64,000 nucleotides of DNA from Lithospermum erythrorhizon (Eukaryota; Streptophyta; Magnoliopsida; Boraginales; Boraginaceae). A program made the translations under genes and the position numbers. This document shows positions 22,421-36,400 of this stretch, one piece after another; position 1 is the stretch's first letter, and every line of letters begins with the position of its first letter. The notes under the pieces are model-generated. The model had not been told where the DNA came from and searched no databases. It worked only from the letters and a program-made list of their open reading frames with translations. The DNA lies in assembly GCA_019722365.1 (NCBI GenBank), contig JADFUC010002408.1:1-64000 (forward strand), written 5' to 3'.

Positions 22421-25078
22421 AGTTCACGAACTTTCATATTAGCATAAATATATTATAATCGATAATAGAATAATTATCTTAGTGTTCACGATCATTAAAC
22501 ACCTGTAGTATCTGCAAAGAACTTACCTTGACGCAAAGCGAGCGAGATAATTTGCTCGTTTATTAGAATGAAAAGCGTGAAAGCTCGGTTAGAGCGAGGA
22601 AACTAGATTTTCCCGTCGAATGGCATCCCGGATATGACCGCGTCGCCATCTGTGGGTCCCCCTACGTATGTGATCTATTTAGACTTCGTTTTTGTATGAT
22701 GGCCTTATTTATTAGGTGAGATTTATTATATTTTAATTAACCACTTATGTCAAGTATCGGGTGTATCGATCAAGCAAGCTAAAAAGAATACACTTACATG
22801 AATGCTTTAGGAAAATATAATACTTTGTTGGAGACCCCGTGATATTATTATTAGTGAAAATATTTAAATTTTAGTTCCATAAAAAGCATTTTCTGGTGGC
22901 ACATCCTTTTTATGGTGGATCATTAGCATTATTATTATTATTAAATACATGACCAACACTTAACTAAGTAGTATTTATAGGCCATATTATCTATATAATA
23001 TAACTAATATATCAAAGGTCCATTGTCAACGTCGTATATAACTTCATGTGTACTATGCATGATATTAGCTTGTCGTAAATGGATGAAGCGATAAAATAGG
23101 CACATATGTTGCGTAATAGAATAATCATCAAATGAAATAGACGAAAATAAGCGAACCTTGACATTAAGGCCCGAGCAATCGGCTCGGACAGTATGGCTTG
23201 TCGGGAGTAGGCAAGTGGCGTGTACCCGTTGGCCGTAATAATGGAACACGTATGTGCATTAAACATGTCCGGTCGGGTCGGTTGACGGTTGACCAGTCGG
23301 CGAGTTGGTCGGCGAGTCGTCTCGATCGGCCGAGTCGACTCGATTGACTTTGACCTGACGTCGGCTGGCGTGACCTAGGAAACCCGGCGTGGCGATCGCG
23401 TTTTGTCCTCTTTTTGTCGATCACGATTCGATGCAGAATCGATGATTTTAGTCATTTCGTTTAATAAGCGGCATAAAAATAAATTCCAAAAATCATAAAA
23501 AAAATCGTAAAAATGGGAATGTCGTTATTTGAAGATTTTTTCACGTTAAAAATTTCGAAAATTATTAACTTTTAATTATATATAATTATTTTATCAACAT
23601 AATTCAATAACAAAATTAAAGCATCATAAAAACCAAATTAAACATCTTGAAAGCAGGTCAAATTAAACAAAAAGCGTTTTTCATCTTTGTTTACGTAAAT
23701 GTAATCAGCGTAACTGAACTACGAGGCCCATTTGTTGGTGTTTTACATTCGTATTATAAGTTAAACCCGTGGATGCGAATCCAGGAGATACTGCAGCGTT
23801 GTACAAAATAAACAAACAAAATTATTTTATAAATTATTGTACGCTTTTTATTCGATGAATCAATGGTGTGTGAATTGAATTGCTTTCGCGGTACCAAAAA
23901 TAGAGTATCTCGAAACGTCCACACCGTTAAATTGTCGAACCCTTGATGCGGCTACTTTAAGAGCGATTAAAGTATGAAATGAACAAAAGATGGAAGAAAA
24001 ATCTTGTTTACTATTTCCACTTGGAATACCGGCCATGGGTTTGGTGGATAGAGAATTTTGATTTCTTCTTGAAACCAAAAATATGAGCGGCATTAGTTAT
24101 AATTACGTTTGATCATGCCGGCTTAAGTAGATAGCATGAGAGTTTTTAATGAACCTAATCCTACTAAAACTCCAACTCATTTTCACTTTGATTGGCCGGC
24201 CTACACTCGGTTCTAACCGAGGCGAGTTCGAGCATGGCTCGATTTTTTTGATCCGAGAATATTTCATTGATTTACACTTTAAACTACGAAAGTTTATAAT
24301 ACGTTTTATTAAGTATTTCGGTTTGCTCGTATGTGTGTGACCTCTTGGGACAAAATGACAAGAGTAATATATTAAATAATATTAGCGAATATTATATTTA
24401 ATATATAATTCTGACGAAGCTACAGTAAGCGTGTGCTAAATAATGTCGATATACTCGTTGTCTAAATCTTAATTGTCTGAATAATTAATATATATTGAAC
24501 ATATATATATGTGAATATAACTTAAATAATTAAATCGGTGTACAAAATGCAAATTATTAATGAAACGTTTTTATGAGATACGATTTCTCGTATTTCAATG
24601 ACGGAGCTAAAGCAAATAACAACGAAGAAACAACCTCGATTTATTCATATTCAACCACGGACCAAATGAACAACACAATAAATAACTTTGGATAAAGTTG
24701 AAAAAAAAAAAAATGAACATGGCTTTCGCTTAAATGATTACTCCTCTTCCCGGCAAGTGTAACTTGGGGCTGAGGTAGATTGACTTTGAGATAAAATCGC
24801 AATGAATGTGAGCTTCTGTATTTAGCGAACCCGCAAGGCAGTATGGCTTGGTGGGTATCATTTGGACCAAAAAAGCAATGCGAGAAAATAAGAGAGGATG
24901 GGGAGCTGCGTTTTGGTGTATCTACGTGTGTGTCGTTCGGGCTGCACTGCGTGGATGAGAATTTCTTCGAATGATCATTATATATAGGAGGAGAAGGCGT
25001 TTTGTAACCATAGTAATAACAAACTTTATGTTAGAATCTAGTATGAATTTAAATTCGATGGCGAAATTAAGTAAATTA
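22421..25078. other. Gene-free repeat block, probable minus-strand LTR fragments
   Basis: No host gene is present. Two segments share CAAGCCATACTG and GGTTCGCT on the minus strand (about 23150-23210 and 24820-24860), so they are probably pieces of one repeat family. 23240-23420 is unusually GC-rich with TCGGTCG and TCGACTCG words. Several minus-strand open frames of 77-86 codons (23004-24093) have no recognised domain. Around 24985 the minus strand has CCTATATATAATG, a TATA-like string. Confidence 0.3.
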
Positions 25079-25992
25079 GGATCCTCGAGTGATATAAATT
25101 AATCACAAAACACATAATTAACAATTATGAATAAAGTTCTTACGTTCGCGGCGGAAGGCAATGGAACTAACTCGCCAGTGATGCACCAGCGTGAATGCCC
25201 TTGAGAAACCTCTCCGGTGGCATCGTGCAAGCGATGTCGCCGTTGCTTGGCGGGAGATAAAGTAGGCTACAAACGCTAGAGTTGTGAGGAACAAAAATGG
25301 AAGAGAAATTCTCTTCGTTTCTTTAGGGAAGGCGGCTTTACCGAGGCGGAGGCAAAGTTTTCATGAAATGAAAAACCGCATCTCTCCTTTAAATACCATT
25401 TGCCGATTTCATAGTTAATGACTTCGTTAAGAAATCGGTTTAACTCGTTAAGTTAATTAGACGTTATGGCTTCGATCAAATAATGAGTTACTAGTGAGTT
25501 GTTCCATTTTAATTAACTTAACAAGTCAATTAAAATACTAGCAGTCATTGTCGAATAACTTATCAAGTTATTCATCAATAATTGCTTAATTGATTAAAAC
25601 GCGAAGTTTAGCAAATTGAGTAATGCATCAATATATATTTATCAAAATATATAAATATTGAAATTTCTCGATATACAAGAATCTGTTAATTTCATGCATG
25701 AAATATAATTCGAACTATCCTTTGTATGTGTGACGCCCACAGGCTCGAGATAATAGTAAGTTGTATAATAATAATAATTGACCAATTACTATTATTATAG
25801 ATTAATAATTAAGATGCAGCGATCGCTCGTAACTTGCCAAATTATCATGAGAACTTCGAGCCCCAGTAATATCTGATTACTAAAATTTGAACACTAAGTT
25901 CGATGGCCGCGTTTAACTAACCGTGCTTGAATTGATACGCAATTGTCGCAGCCGGGCATAATAAAGGGAATCAATCGCCGTTGATTTCCCGA
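25079..25992 (-). repeat. LTR-like repeat family A, copy 1
   Basis: On the minus strand it begins GGGAAATCAAC..GATTGATTCCC and ends near GAGGATCC. It shares ordered blocks with copies 2 and 3: ATAATAAAGGGAATC, AATAGTAAGTTGTA, TTCATGCATGAAATATAATTCGAA, ACTAGCAGTCATTGTCGAA, GTTGTGAGGAACAAAAA and ATTCTTACG/ATTCGC-type ends. A TATTTAAAG/TTTAAATACC motif gives a TATA-like box on the minus strand. A purine-rich GGCAAAGATGGAGAG stretch lies just upstream of it on the minus strand, as expected next to an LTR. Confidence 0.6.
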
Positions 25993-27797
25993 CTCTCCAT
26001 CTTTGCCATGGGGCGTGCAATACAATTCCTTTATCGCGCGATCTACAGTAGGTAAATTTATATAAGTGTGTCATGAAAGCATACAAAAAGCTTTGGACTT
26101 TGCACAAGTATGAGCTGAATAAGCATTTGTAAGTCGTAAACCAATCGATGCTGCGTATTGAGGAAGCTTTTTGAGATCTTCGCTTGTATATCGGGCAGTT
26201 AAATCCTCGATATATCAACGTCTATCATTTATGCCGACGTGTGACTGACATATTAAGTTATGTCATAGCAGGCGGGCGTTTGGTCGTAGTCAGTGCAGGC
26301 TTCATCTGACCTGAGATAGTTATATATGGTAGGTCTAGAATTATTAGAACCTAAAATTCTAAACAAATATCGTAGGACACGGATATCGTATCTTACGCTG
26401 AATTCGTTTAGATTAAATGCAGAACAAGGTCATGGGACCGGCGGCCCACGGTATTGATGCAGTCTGCTTGATGCGTGATCGATCTTGATACATTGTCCAA
26501 CGGCCATGTTAGTCGTTTTGATCTTTGTCATGCAACTGTGTCGGCCAGAGGCTTTCTTTTTATCACATGTTTAAGGCTGAAGAGGTGTAATCCCGGCAGA
26601 TTCATGTTGCCTCTGCAGAAAGCATAGACTAACTTTAGGGATTTAACTTTTCCTTCATCGAGGATGCAATACGGTATATTATTATATATTTTGACGGCAT
26701 GTGAAATAAATAATGAGCAACTATATGAATGAATCAACGCGTTCATGTAGTTTTAGTCTAACAATCAAATTAAAACACAAAGGAACTTTTGTTTTTAATC
26801 AACTATTAACTTAATCCAGGAAGTGAATGAACTGAAACCACATTTGAGCTGCCACGTTCGGTTTTCATTAAGCTCGTGAAAACCAAGCTTGGTTGAATGG
26901 CGGGAAGGATACCGACTCCGAGATGCGTGCTTAAATCCATACGTGGACCGCTAGCTTTGCGTGACTTCTTAGATCATTTCATGATGTAAAGCAAAGGATA
27001 GTGATTATAATCACATCCTTTGCAGAAATACTACTTAATTTAGACTAGCGAACCTCCCATTAAGTCTAGTAAGGGATTGACTTAGTTAAATGCTTTTCGA
27101 AGATTATACTCGAGTCTTGTTCGAGATATTATCGTAAGTATTACCGATCGTTTGTTGTTAATGTCCTTTTAAAGAAGAGTAGAGTAATGTTTCTTAATGA
27201 ATCACACGATATGGAAGCATGTATATCAAGCACTTATGTTATTCATTTCTACTCTTCTGAAGTCACCGAAATAGTTTAGAATGCAGCTGGCCCGAGAGGA
27301 TTTAAAACTTTGTGCTCTTATAATGTAGTCGTTTGTCATTACCGCGAGGCGATAAGCTTTCTTTTGTATCTTGTCTTGGAGTTATTGTTATACTTGGCTA
27401 ATATCCATGATTAAATCGTGGTGGCTTAATTCTCGACAGCGATAGCACAACCAAGACATTCTGACTTTATTAATGAGAATTATTTGAGATATAAGATTTG
27501 TCGAATCTATAACTTCCGATTCTAAAAGGGTCGAGAACACCTGATTTAATTTCGTAATTTTCGGAATTTAAGCCTCTGTAAAAATCGAAAATGATTATAT
27601 AATTAAAAATGCGAAATTAATCAATTTTTAGTCCCTTTCGATTCACCAAACGATTAAATAAACGTGAAATCATTAACAATACATGAAATGATGATTAGGC
27701 CATGTGAAAGCATATATAAAATGGGTTGATTTTTTTAAGTATTATATATTCGTCAATTGAATATATAAATAAATGAAATAATCGAATTAGCTAACAA
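25993..27797. other. Interval between repeat A copies 1 and 2, no gene
   Basis: It could be the interior of a minus-strand LTR element, but no gag or pol motif was found. It contains a strong hairpin at 26991-27023. Minus-strand open frames (25913-26218, 26528-26746) carry no recognised domain. Confidence 0.3.
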
Positions 27798-28533
27798 TGG
27801 AGGAATCGAATCGGTAGGCTTGAAGCTTCTTCCAGAGTTGTGAGGAGCAAAAAATGGAAGAGAAATTCTCTTCCATTTCTTAGGGAGAACTTTCGAGGTG
27901 GAGGCAAAGGTTTTCGTGAAATGAAAACCGCTTGTCTCTTCGCTTTTCATCTGTTCTTGATTCATAGTTGAAATGACTAGATTAAGAAATCGGTTTAACT
28001 GTTAAGCTTGGGCGTTGAACGTTAGTATTTCGATGAATAATATAAGGTTGCCCAGTGAGTTGTTAATTTTAATTAGCCAACAAATTTGATTAAAATACTA
28101 GCAGTCATTGTCAGTCTTATCAGTTATTAAACCGATTTCTATTAACCAATTGATTGAAACGAGAGTTTAGCAGAATTGATATTAAATCAATATATATTTA
28201 TCAAATATATATAAATATTGAGAGATACGTTCTTAATATACAGTATCGTTTAATTTAAATGCATGAAATATAATTTGAATATCATTTGTATGTGTGACAG
28301 GCTCGGATAATAGTAAGTTGTATAATAATAATTATTACAAATTCTTATTATAGCGATTAATGGTAAGATCTGCTTGATATTTCATGCTTGCTTAAATTAT
28401 CGTGAGCACATTGTGTCTTGCAATTACTAAAATTTGAGCTAAGTTAATCGCGTTTAACCGTAGGTAAATGAATTGTCTATGATGTCGCGGCGGGCATAAT
28501 AAAAGGGGAATCGGTCTCATTGATTTCAACCAA
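27798..28533 (-). repeat. LTR-like repeat family A, copy 2 (end-truncated)
   Basis: It aligns with copies 1 and 3 from GGAATCGAATC..GAGTTGTGAGGA through GGGGAATC..TTGATTTCAACC, but lacks the roughly 200 bp containing the GGATCC-proximal end. It shares AATACTAGCAGTCATTGTC and GTGTGACAGGCTCGG with the others. Confidence 0.55.
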
Positions 28534-30237
28534 CTTTAATTGTCGAATCAAGCGTTTTTAGCTGAGAACATAAGCAGCTGGCAATGATTTGTAATAGTCA
28601 TTTGATTGCGCTTAAATGCCAATCAAAACTTAGTTTAAACTTAGGTTAATCGGTGCAAAACTAGCTACTGGGAGCAAAAGATGGGCTACATGGCCTCACA
28701 CTGGGAGCTGCGTTAGTGTCATGTGCACCAGATACGAGATCCTCGGTACCGTTTCGCAGTTCACCTTTTTTTGTGGGCGCTCGTGGAAAACTTGTATGCT
28801 TGGCCCAATGCGTATTTATTAAGACTTGGAAAGTCTGCTTTATAAGTGACTGACAACCATTTCTCTCTTGTGATACTTGATGTCGATTTAGAAAACTTAC
28901 GTCATAAATTAGAGTTTGCAATACCATAGACATGCATCAACACGAAAATTTGAATTCGCATAACATTATCCAACATATCTTTCTCATATAAAAAGGTAAT
29001 TTAACCAAAGTAAAAGATTATTTAGTTATTAATAACAGTTTATTTTTATTTAAGCTTCAAATGCTAAACCTCTTACCATGATGTTTGGGGGTCCTGTAGT
29101 GTCTGAATAGACTTGAAATGAATACGAATACAGTCAAAATAAAAAGAAAACAGACTCAATTAAATAGACTCAAAATAGATCTGGAATAAAATACTCATAA
29201 AAGATCTAATCTAATATGTTACTGTCTTCAATCCATTTTAATTGTCGTTTGACTTTTTAGAAATTGAATTTTGACCATCAATTATTAATTAATCTTTATT
29301 CTAAAAATATAAAATTTATATATTTGGATTCGTTTTTTAAAATACTTTTATAATATTAATTTTTTAATTTTTTTAATAATATAGTTAAAGATTAATTGAA
29401 GATTAAAGATTTATCTCGATATGTGAGAAACTCAATTAAAATGGATTTAAGGGAATAGTACATACTATTTAAATAGTATTAAGGCAAAATCAACCAGATT
29501 ATTCAAACGAGCCAGGTCGAGTTTCGAATTGGAGTTAATCCGGTTCAATAATAACACTACCTACAATCTAGAACTCTATCTAATAATTACCTAACATACA
29601 ATAATTGGATAATTATTTCTTTAGTTTTAAAATCATAATGATTAACCATACATGATATAGTGACAACCTTCGTTATCCTATTATGATATATATTATAAAA
29701 ATAATTATATGATGGTGGACATTTACAAAATTTAATTAGTACAAACGCACTTTACCGTCGGGATACAACCGACGCGTTTCGGATTCGCTAATTATCCACC
29801 CGACGTCACTCCGTCTCCTAATAGGCCCGTATAAGATCGAGTTTCCTTCATCACCAAGCCTGTATGGTGCGTTAAGTACACACCGTGCCCGGCGCTAAGC
29901 TGCGCCACATTTTTTATATGAATTTTTATTTATTGTTTGTTTCGTTTATGATTAGCGATTGTTATAGGATATCATTTATAAATAAAGTTATATGTAGTGA
30001 ATTAGTGAAATGAATTAGTTGATATGAAATGTTACGTTTTCAGGCATATCGCATATAAAGTATAAAGTTAAAAAGCTACCAAATACATGTGCGTCCACTA
30101 ATTCAATAATGAAGATACGATCATCATATAATATACGATAAATGTATTAATGTAATTATAGTATATGTATATAATTAATTATAGTACATGATATACGATA
30201 ATTCATTTTGTTAGTTATGATTGTCTTATAACATATA
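28534..30237. other. Gene-free spacer
   Basis: AT-rich with no supportable gene. A minus-strand 90-codon open frame at 28661-28933 has no recognised similarity. 29745-29920 is a GC-richer island (CGTCGGGATACAACCGACG dyad near 29757) of unknown origin. Confidence 0.35.
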
Positions 30238-30459
30238 CTCCCTCCGTCTCAATTTAAGTGATGTCTAGCGAAAATTTATAACTTACGTTATAATTGATCT
30301 TTTTTATTCTACGTCACGAGTTTTTGGAATTTGAAGTTTATTATCTCACCAGTAATGCTACATTGATTGATGTCATTTCTATAAATTGTCTGTCCAATGA
30401 TTTTCTTAATAAAAATGCTTATTAACTAGCTTGTCGGAAATAGATTGAGACTGAGGGAG
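30238..30459. mobile_element. Stowaway (Tc1/mariner) MITE, 222 bp
   Basis: Terminal inverted repeats CTCCCTCCGTCTCAATTTA and TAGATTGAGACTGAGGGAG pair with few mismatches and are flanked by TA on both sides (30236-30237 and 30460-30461). Size, termini and TA target site are all typical of Stowaway elements. It has no coding capacity. Confidence 0.92.
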
Positions 30460-33400
30460 TAATATATTGTAAAACAATATCAAAATAATTTTTTGTGAAT
30501 AAAAATATAAATACCATATAAGAACAGGGTTACAACACTTTATGAATAACGAGGATCAATTTTTTCAAAATAAATCGATTCGAATCACGCGCGCTGCGCC
30601 CGCAGCGACTCGAATGTAGAGCCGATGCAGAACTGCTTACCTAAAACAAAGGTCCAAACGTTAAAGCGACTCCAACTGGGGAACAAAAACAAAAGGCTTC
30701 GGCATGCATCCCAACCGTCGCGTATAGAATCACTTAAAAAAAAAAGCAGGTAGCTATACAACCACAGTCATGCAAATCCAATCAACCTGACCTGATACTA
30801 TACAACACACAAATATTATCCTAAAACACATAACAACATATATTAACACAACATAAATACTTGTTCGTCTAATACAAATTAACAAAGACAAAGTACCCGG
30901 TGCCTATTGCATAACAATAACTAATTGTTCATCCATTCTGTATTGACACTAAACTACGTACTCGAGCCTAAAAAGTAATATCATCGGAATGGCTGGTGCA
31001 GGACCTTTTTGAGGATCTCGCAGAGGCTAGGGCCGAGGTCTTACGGCTCTATATGAATCTGGGATCATGTACTCCGACATTTTTGTAGCTTGAGGTGGGC
31101 CGATCCTTCAGGGGTAACTGCAGTTCTATGCTTGAGTCATCACGTATAATCAAATTAGGAAAATTTTATCACGTATACAAAATAGCTCTGAGCCAGGTGC
31201 CAAATTTAATCGTGATTTAAACAATTCGGTGATTACTGACCCGACGTATTCTTGTGGCTTGGCCATATTTGGCGTCGGTCGCGAGCACGTCGCGCTCTTT
31301 CTGTATTAGTAGTGGTACACATGTATCGTCAGAATTATTGATTTATATACATTTGCAATAATGGATCGTCACTATCTATCTATCTATCTATACATCTATA
31401 TATACGTATATAAAAGTATGAGTCCATTTTTATATTTCTTCCTTTTTTGATCTACCTAAAATAACCCTCCTTAAATAATTTGATTTGATAGTTAATGAAA
31501 GATATAATTGTACTTTGATTAATTTTAATTCAACTAAAATACTTCAAAAATACTAGACAAATCCAATAATATAGGATTCACATGCAAAAATTGTTGTCTC
31601 ATTATAGGACTCTACTAAACAATTCCGATTATTAGTTATAATTTGATTCATTATCTACAAATTTCTGTATGAACATAACCACCGGAAACTTCAAATTTAC
31701 AAAATGTATCGGTTTGGCTATGATGATTCTTTGCAAAATACTACTGCCTATTATAGATGTACTACTGTCTACTGATACGATGCAACTAAAATTGTTTCTT
31801 CACAAAAACTAACAATTTTTTCTATGATCATTAGCCAAACTTATAGCATGTGTTTTCTATGAAGCTCTTTTAAGAACAGAAGGAATACAACGGTGAGATA
31901 CAAACACGGTACTAACTTCCATCCCTAAAATATTATTAACCAGATATTAAGTTTTAATAGTTGATTTTTTTAATTTTGAATTTAAATATTTTTATTTTTT
32001 GTATAAATATATCAAAATATGATATTTAAAACCTACTTAATTGTAAGATCATAAATTTTTATCAAAGTTGTATGTTTCAATTAATATTGTAAACTTTATT
32101 AATTTTGATATTTGAAAAAATAAATTATATGATCTATAATTTTCTTAGGTGAAAAGGTTTTTTAATATATTTATTTGAAGTTTCAAGATATAATGTTATA
32201 ACTAAAAATATCAATTCAGTACATTGTATAATATATAATATTTGAAAAGAAAACTTTGAAATAAATATTTTTACAATTGATAGTTACATGATTAGATTAG
32301 AAGTTAGATCTCGAAACAATTTCACATATATTGTCAAGTTCGGTGAAACAATGAAAAATACACCAATCTTCAAGTGGAAGAATACATATAATCCATTTAT
32401 AAGGTATGCGTTAACGAGTTAGTTGATAGTCGTTAGTACCGACTCTTGCTCATTAATGCCATTTTTTGAGATTTTGACTAATAAATGCAAGTTTAAATGT
32501 AAACCCCAATTATCATGGATTTTTTTGTATTTTCCCTTTTGTAGTTACATATTGTATTAAATACAAGCATCATTTCACACCTAATTGTGCAAGAAAAAAA
32601 TAGATAGTCTATATCATTTATATATTAATAATAACAACTTTAGTTTATTATGAAGTATTACAATTGAGAAATTGTATAAATGATTTCATTCTAGGAAACA
32701 AAGCCCAAAAACTACGAGTGTGGAATTTAACGAGATAAAAGTCAAAATCCAAATTACATGAAAGAAGAAAAATAATCTAGTAAATTCGACTTATCAAAAG
32801 AAGCAGAAGAACGAAAATAACAATTATTGAAGATGAAGATGATCATGTAGTGAGAATACCAACTTCAACAAAAACACAGAGATAAAAAAGAAGACATTTT
32901 GATTATTTGACTATGATAAATAATTTTTTAAAATAGGTATATGATATTTTCAGTTTTGATCATTTTACAGTTTTTGAGAAAATGTTACTCTTTAGAATTA
33001 ATATCTAAACATTTATTTATTACACAATATTATTTCTTTATAACAATTTTTTGTTATTTTTTTAGCATGTAAAAAAATCACGTGCAGCGAAATTAAATCG
33101 CGATACTGACCTTGCGACAACATACTAATATATATAAATGTCTTTATATCAAATCAAACCCGAGGCATGCAGCGGATATATACTCGTATAATATTTCTTG
33201 GTGATTGCATCAAGAAATGTAGGGTTTCTCTCAAAGTTCCAGAGACCAGGCCAGTAAAGCTTAATGTAGTATAATTGAAATAAGATAATGATTTTTCATT
33301 TTAATTATTGATAATGATATTATCCATTTTTATTATCTTAAATCCATTTTTACATTATAAATAAAGTGTTATGTCAACAAGTAAAGTGATAAAATAATTG

Positions 33401-36400
33401 AGTAATTGACATTAACTTTTGTAGGTATTATTGTCCTCGCCTCTCTGATGCCCCGTGATAGAGTTTGAACCAAAATTTATAAGGATCAAAACCATGAAAT
33501 TTATTCAGAGTAATTTTTTGGGAGGCTACTTTCATGTCCCATGAAACTCTCTTGCGCTTGATTTAATACTGATTATGCCGGTTCATAAAAATTAGAAATC
33601 TGCATTTTTCTTGAAGCACATTTCGAGTTCATGAGTGCTTATTTTAAAGTCTTTACGGTGGATTAAGCGCGAAAATTTGGTCTTGACTTCGTCATTCTCT
33701 TGATGGATGACGGGATTTATCCCACAGTGCGGGTTCCCAGGCACTTGTCGATGCTGGCACCGCCCAGGCACGGAATGCCGGGATTAGGGGTGGATGTAAT
33801 TAAGAGATAGTTTTGGGCGTGCCCATTTCGCCGTAGAGTGGTTATTCTTCTGAGGTGCCTGCTTGGTCCATGTTATACGATGATGAGTGATGAAACTGGG
33901 AGGTTAGAGGTCACGCAAACGCGGCCAGAAGTCGTCATGACGCTCCGTGCTAAGTTAGTTTCGGTGTTTACTACGGTTATTGAACGGTAAGAGTTACCGT
34001 TTTGCTGCTTGCGGCTTTAAATGAAGGCCAAATGATGGGTATTTATAGAAATCTTGGGGGTGATAATAAAAGCCCCAAGATGTAGAGCGAGAATGTGTCG
34101 CGATCTGGCGTAGATTGGCGGCGGTTGGTAACTTTGTAATTGGGGTGAGGTATGGAAGTAAGTGCCCCCACGTGATGGGTGCTTTTGATCGCGTTTAGGG
34201 CATTCTTAATTGATTAAATATCGAGAGTCTCGTCTTCGCCAGCCCATCTCGAAAAATTGATCTTGCCGAGCGCAGTTCGCTATTTTCCGTAACAAAAATC
34301 TATGAAACAATGATAGATTGACTAGTATTCCAAAATAGATTCAAAATTACCGATGTTTAAATTGTAATCAGCCCCGAGCTCACCATCTTATACCAGGTGA
34401 AGCCAGTACATTAATAACTTTTGATTACCATTCTGCGATAGGCTATGTTTGGTTTATTCGTCAATAGCCATGATCATAGCAGATAGTCAATGTTTGGTTG
34501 ATTCAATTGATATGTCGAATTGACCGTTATCTAGATTTTTTTATAAATTAAATAGTTGATTTAATTAATAGTAAAAATACTCCGCCGTCTTTTAAAATAT
34601 CATTAAATTTCAATTTTAGATTTTGATTTATAAAAGTTGAATAAATTACGTAAAGTTAGAGAGAGAATATGAGAATGTCTTGAGAGATAGATTGGTAATA
34701 TAGCATATGTATTTATATGAGGTATTATTATATTAATTGATTTTTTTTGATGTAGGAGAGTTTTGTTTTGGTGCGAAAAGTAATTTTTATTTTTTTTCAT
34801 TATTCAGATGGGGCCAAATCATATATTTTGTCTATAATTATTTATATTTAAAACATAAACTCTCTCACCAAGGAATATAATATAATACCACTCGAGCTCC
34901 TTAGTCCTTCCTTACTATCATCTCACTATAATGGAGTGCATTTTAAAGTGGTCAATGCATCTATTTTATGATATTTTGGGCTTTTGTAAGGAGTTTGACT
35001 GACTTTCAGACCACGTGAAACATGTGAAGTGTTTATCCTACAAAGATTCAAGATTGTCTTTTTAAAAAAAAAAATTTATGAGTAAACATTTTAGTGCTAC
35101 TTAAAATTAAAATATTTCATATAATGTATGTAAAATTAATTAAATGAGAAAGTTATGAGAAATGAAAAAAGAATGAACTTAAACAATCTTTATAGAATAG
35201 ATGGATAAAGTATATATAATATTTCAATCATTTTTGAAATAGTTTTTATTTTTGAATTTTGATCATTACTTTTAAAATTTAAATAATTGCATATGTGATT
35301 AATAGTACTTGGTGAAAAAATAAAAATATTGAATAATAATTTATTAATAATATGATAATTATGATTCAAATAAAAATTATGTTCGTAATTTAAGGGTATA
35401 TATGTTCAGTAATTTCGATGATCTTTGTGAAGTGGATGGATCACTAATAAAACTTCATTCAATGTAAATTATGATTTTTTTAATGTCACCCACTTGTTTG
35501 TTCAAATTAAATAATGGTTTCTCTTCTAAAGTTGGTTTTGTTTATTAGTTTACAATAATTTAATTTCACCTCTTGAAGTTCAAGAAAATAGTTTTGTTAA
35601 TTTGTTATTCATGTGTAATATATTAATTAATTTCACATATCCATCGTATGTCCTAAGGGCTTAGGATTAGCCAATGTTTGCTTCATGGGATACAACAGAT
35701 TTAAGAATAGCATTAGAAGAACGATTAACATATTCTTCATATCAAATTAAGCTTATAGTGTCACCGAAAACAAATTTTTTACCATTAAGAGCAGAAAGAA
35801 AGACTCCAGTTTTTTCATGTCGCTGAAAAAAGAGGAAGCCAACCTCATTTATATAATGATTTATGTGGGATACAAAGCATACCCATCAAGTCTATGTAAT
35901 GAACGTCATTCGCCAAATTTAATTGAGGATGAGTTTGCTCGGTTTTCATGTTTAAATCTGGGAGAATCAACTCTGGACTCGTTCTGATGGTTGTCTGGCG
36001 AGTGGAAATCCTTTTTGGCGTGATGGTTCTCTGGGATTTAATTCTAGGGACCTCCTTATCCTCAATAGCTTTCGCTTTTCTTGGCGAGTGATGCCAGGTA
36101 ATTAGTTAGATCTAAGGTGGTCGGAATCTTTCCGACGATCAAGTTAGTAGCGGTCCGAAATAGGGTAAAAGAAATCTTAGAAGAGATTTTGCTGATGACC
36201 TCGAATGGATGAATAGTCTAGGTATTTAAAGGCGTAGTACGTTATAATATGCTTGGGGTTTAAAGCTGGATCGGCGTTGGAGTAACACGTGTTCGAGGCA
36301 GGTTAGGCGGTACCATTAAGTCATTATAGTACGATTCGTTGTTACATTGGGCAGAGGCGCTATATCATTATACTCGCCATGTCTATATACGATACTCAAG

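Noticed and set aside
23004..24093. Several overlapping minus-strand open frames of 77-86 codons
   Set aside because: Overlap each other in different frames, no conserved motif, sit in probable LTR fragments.
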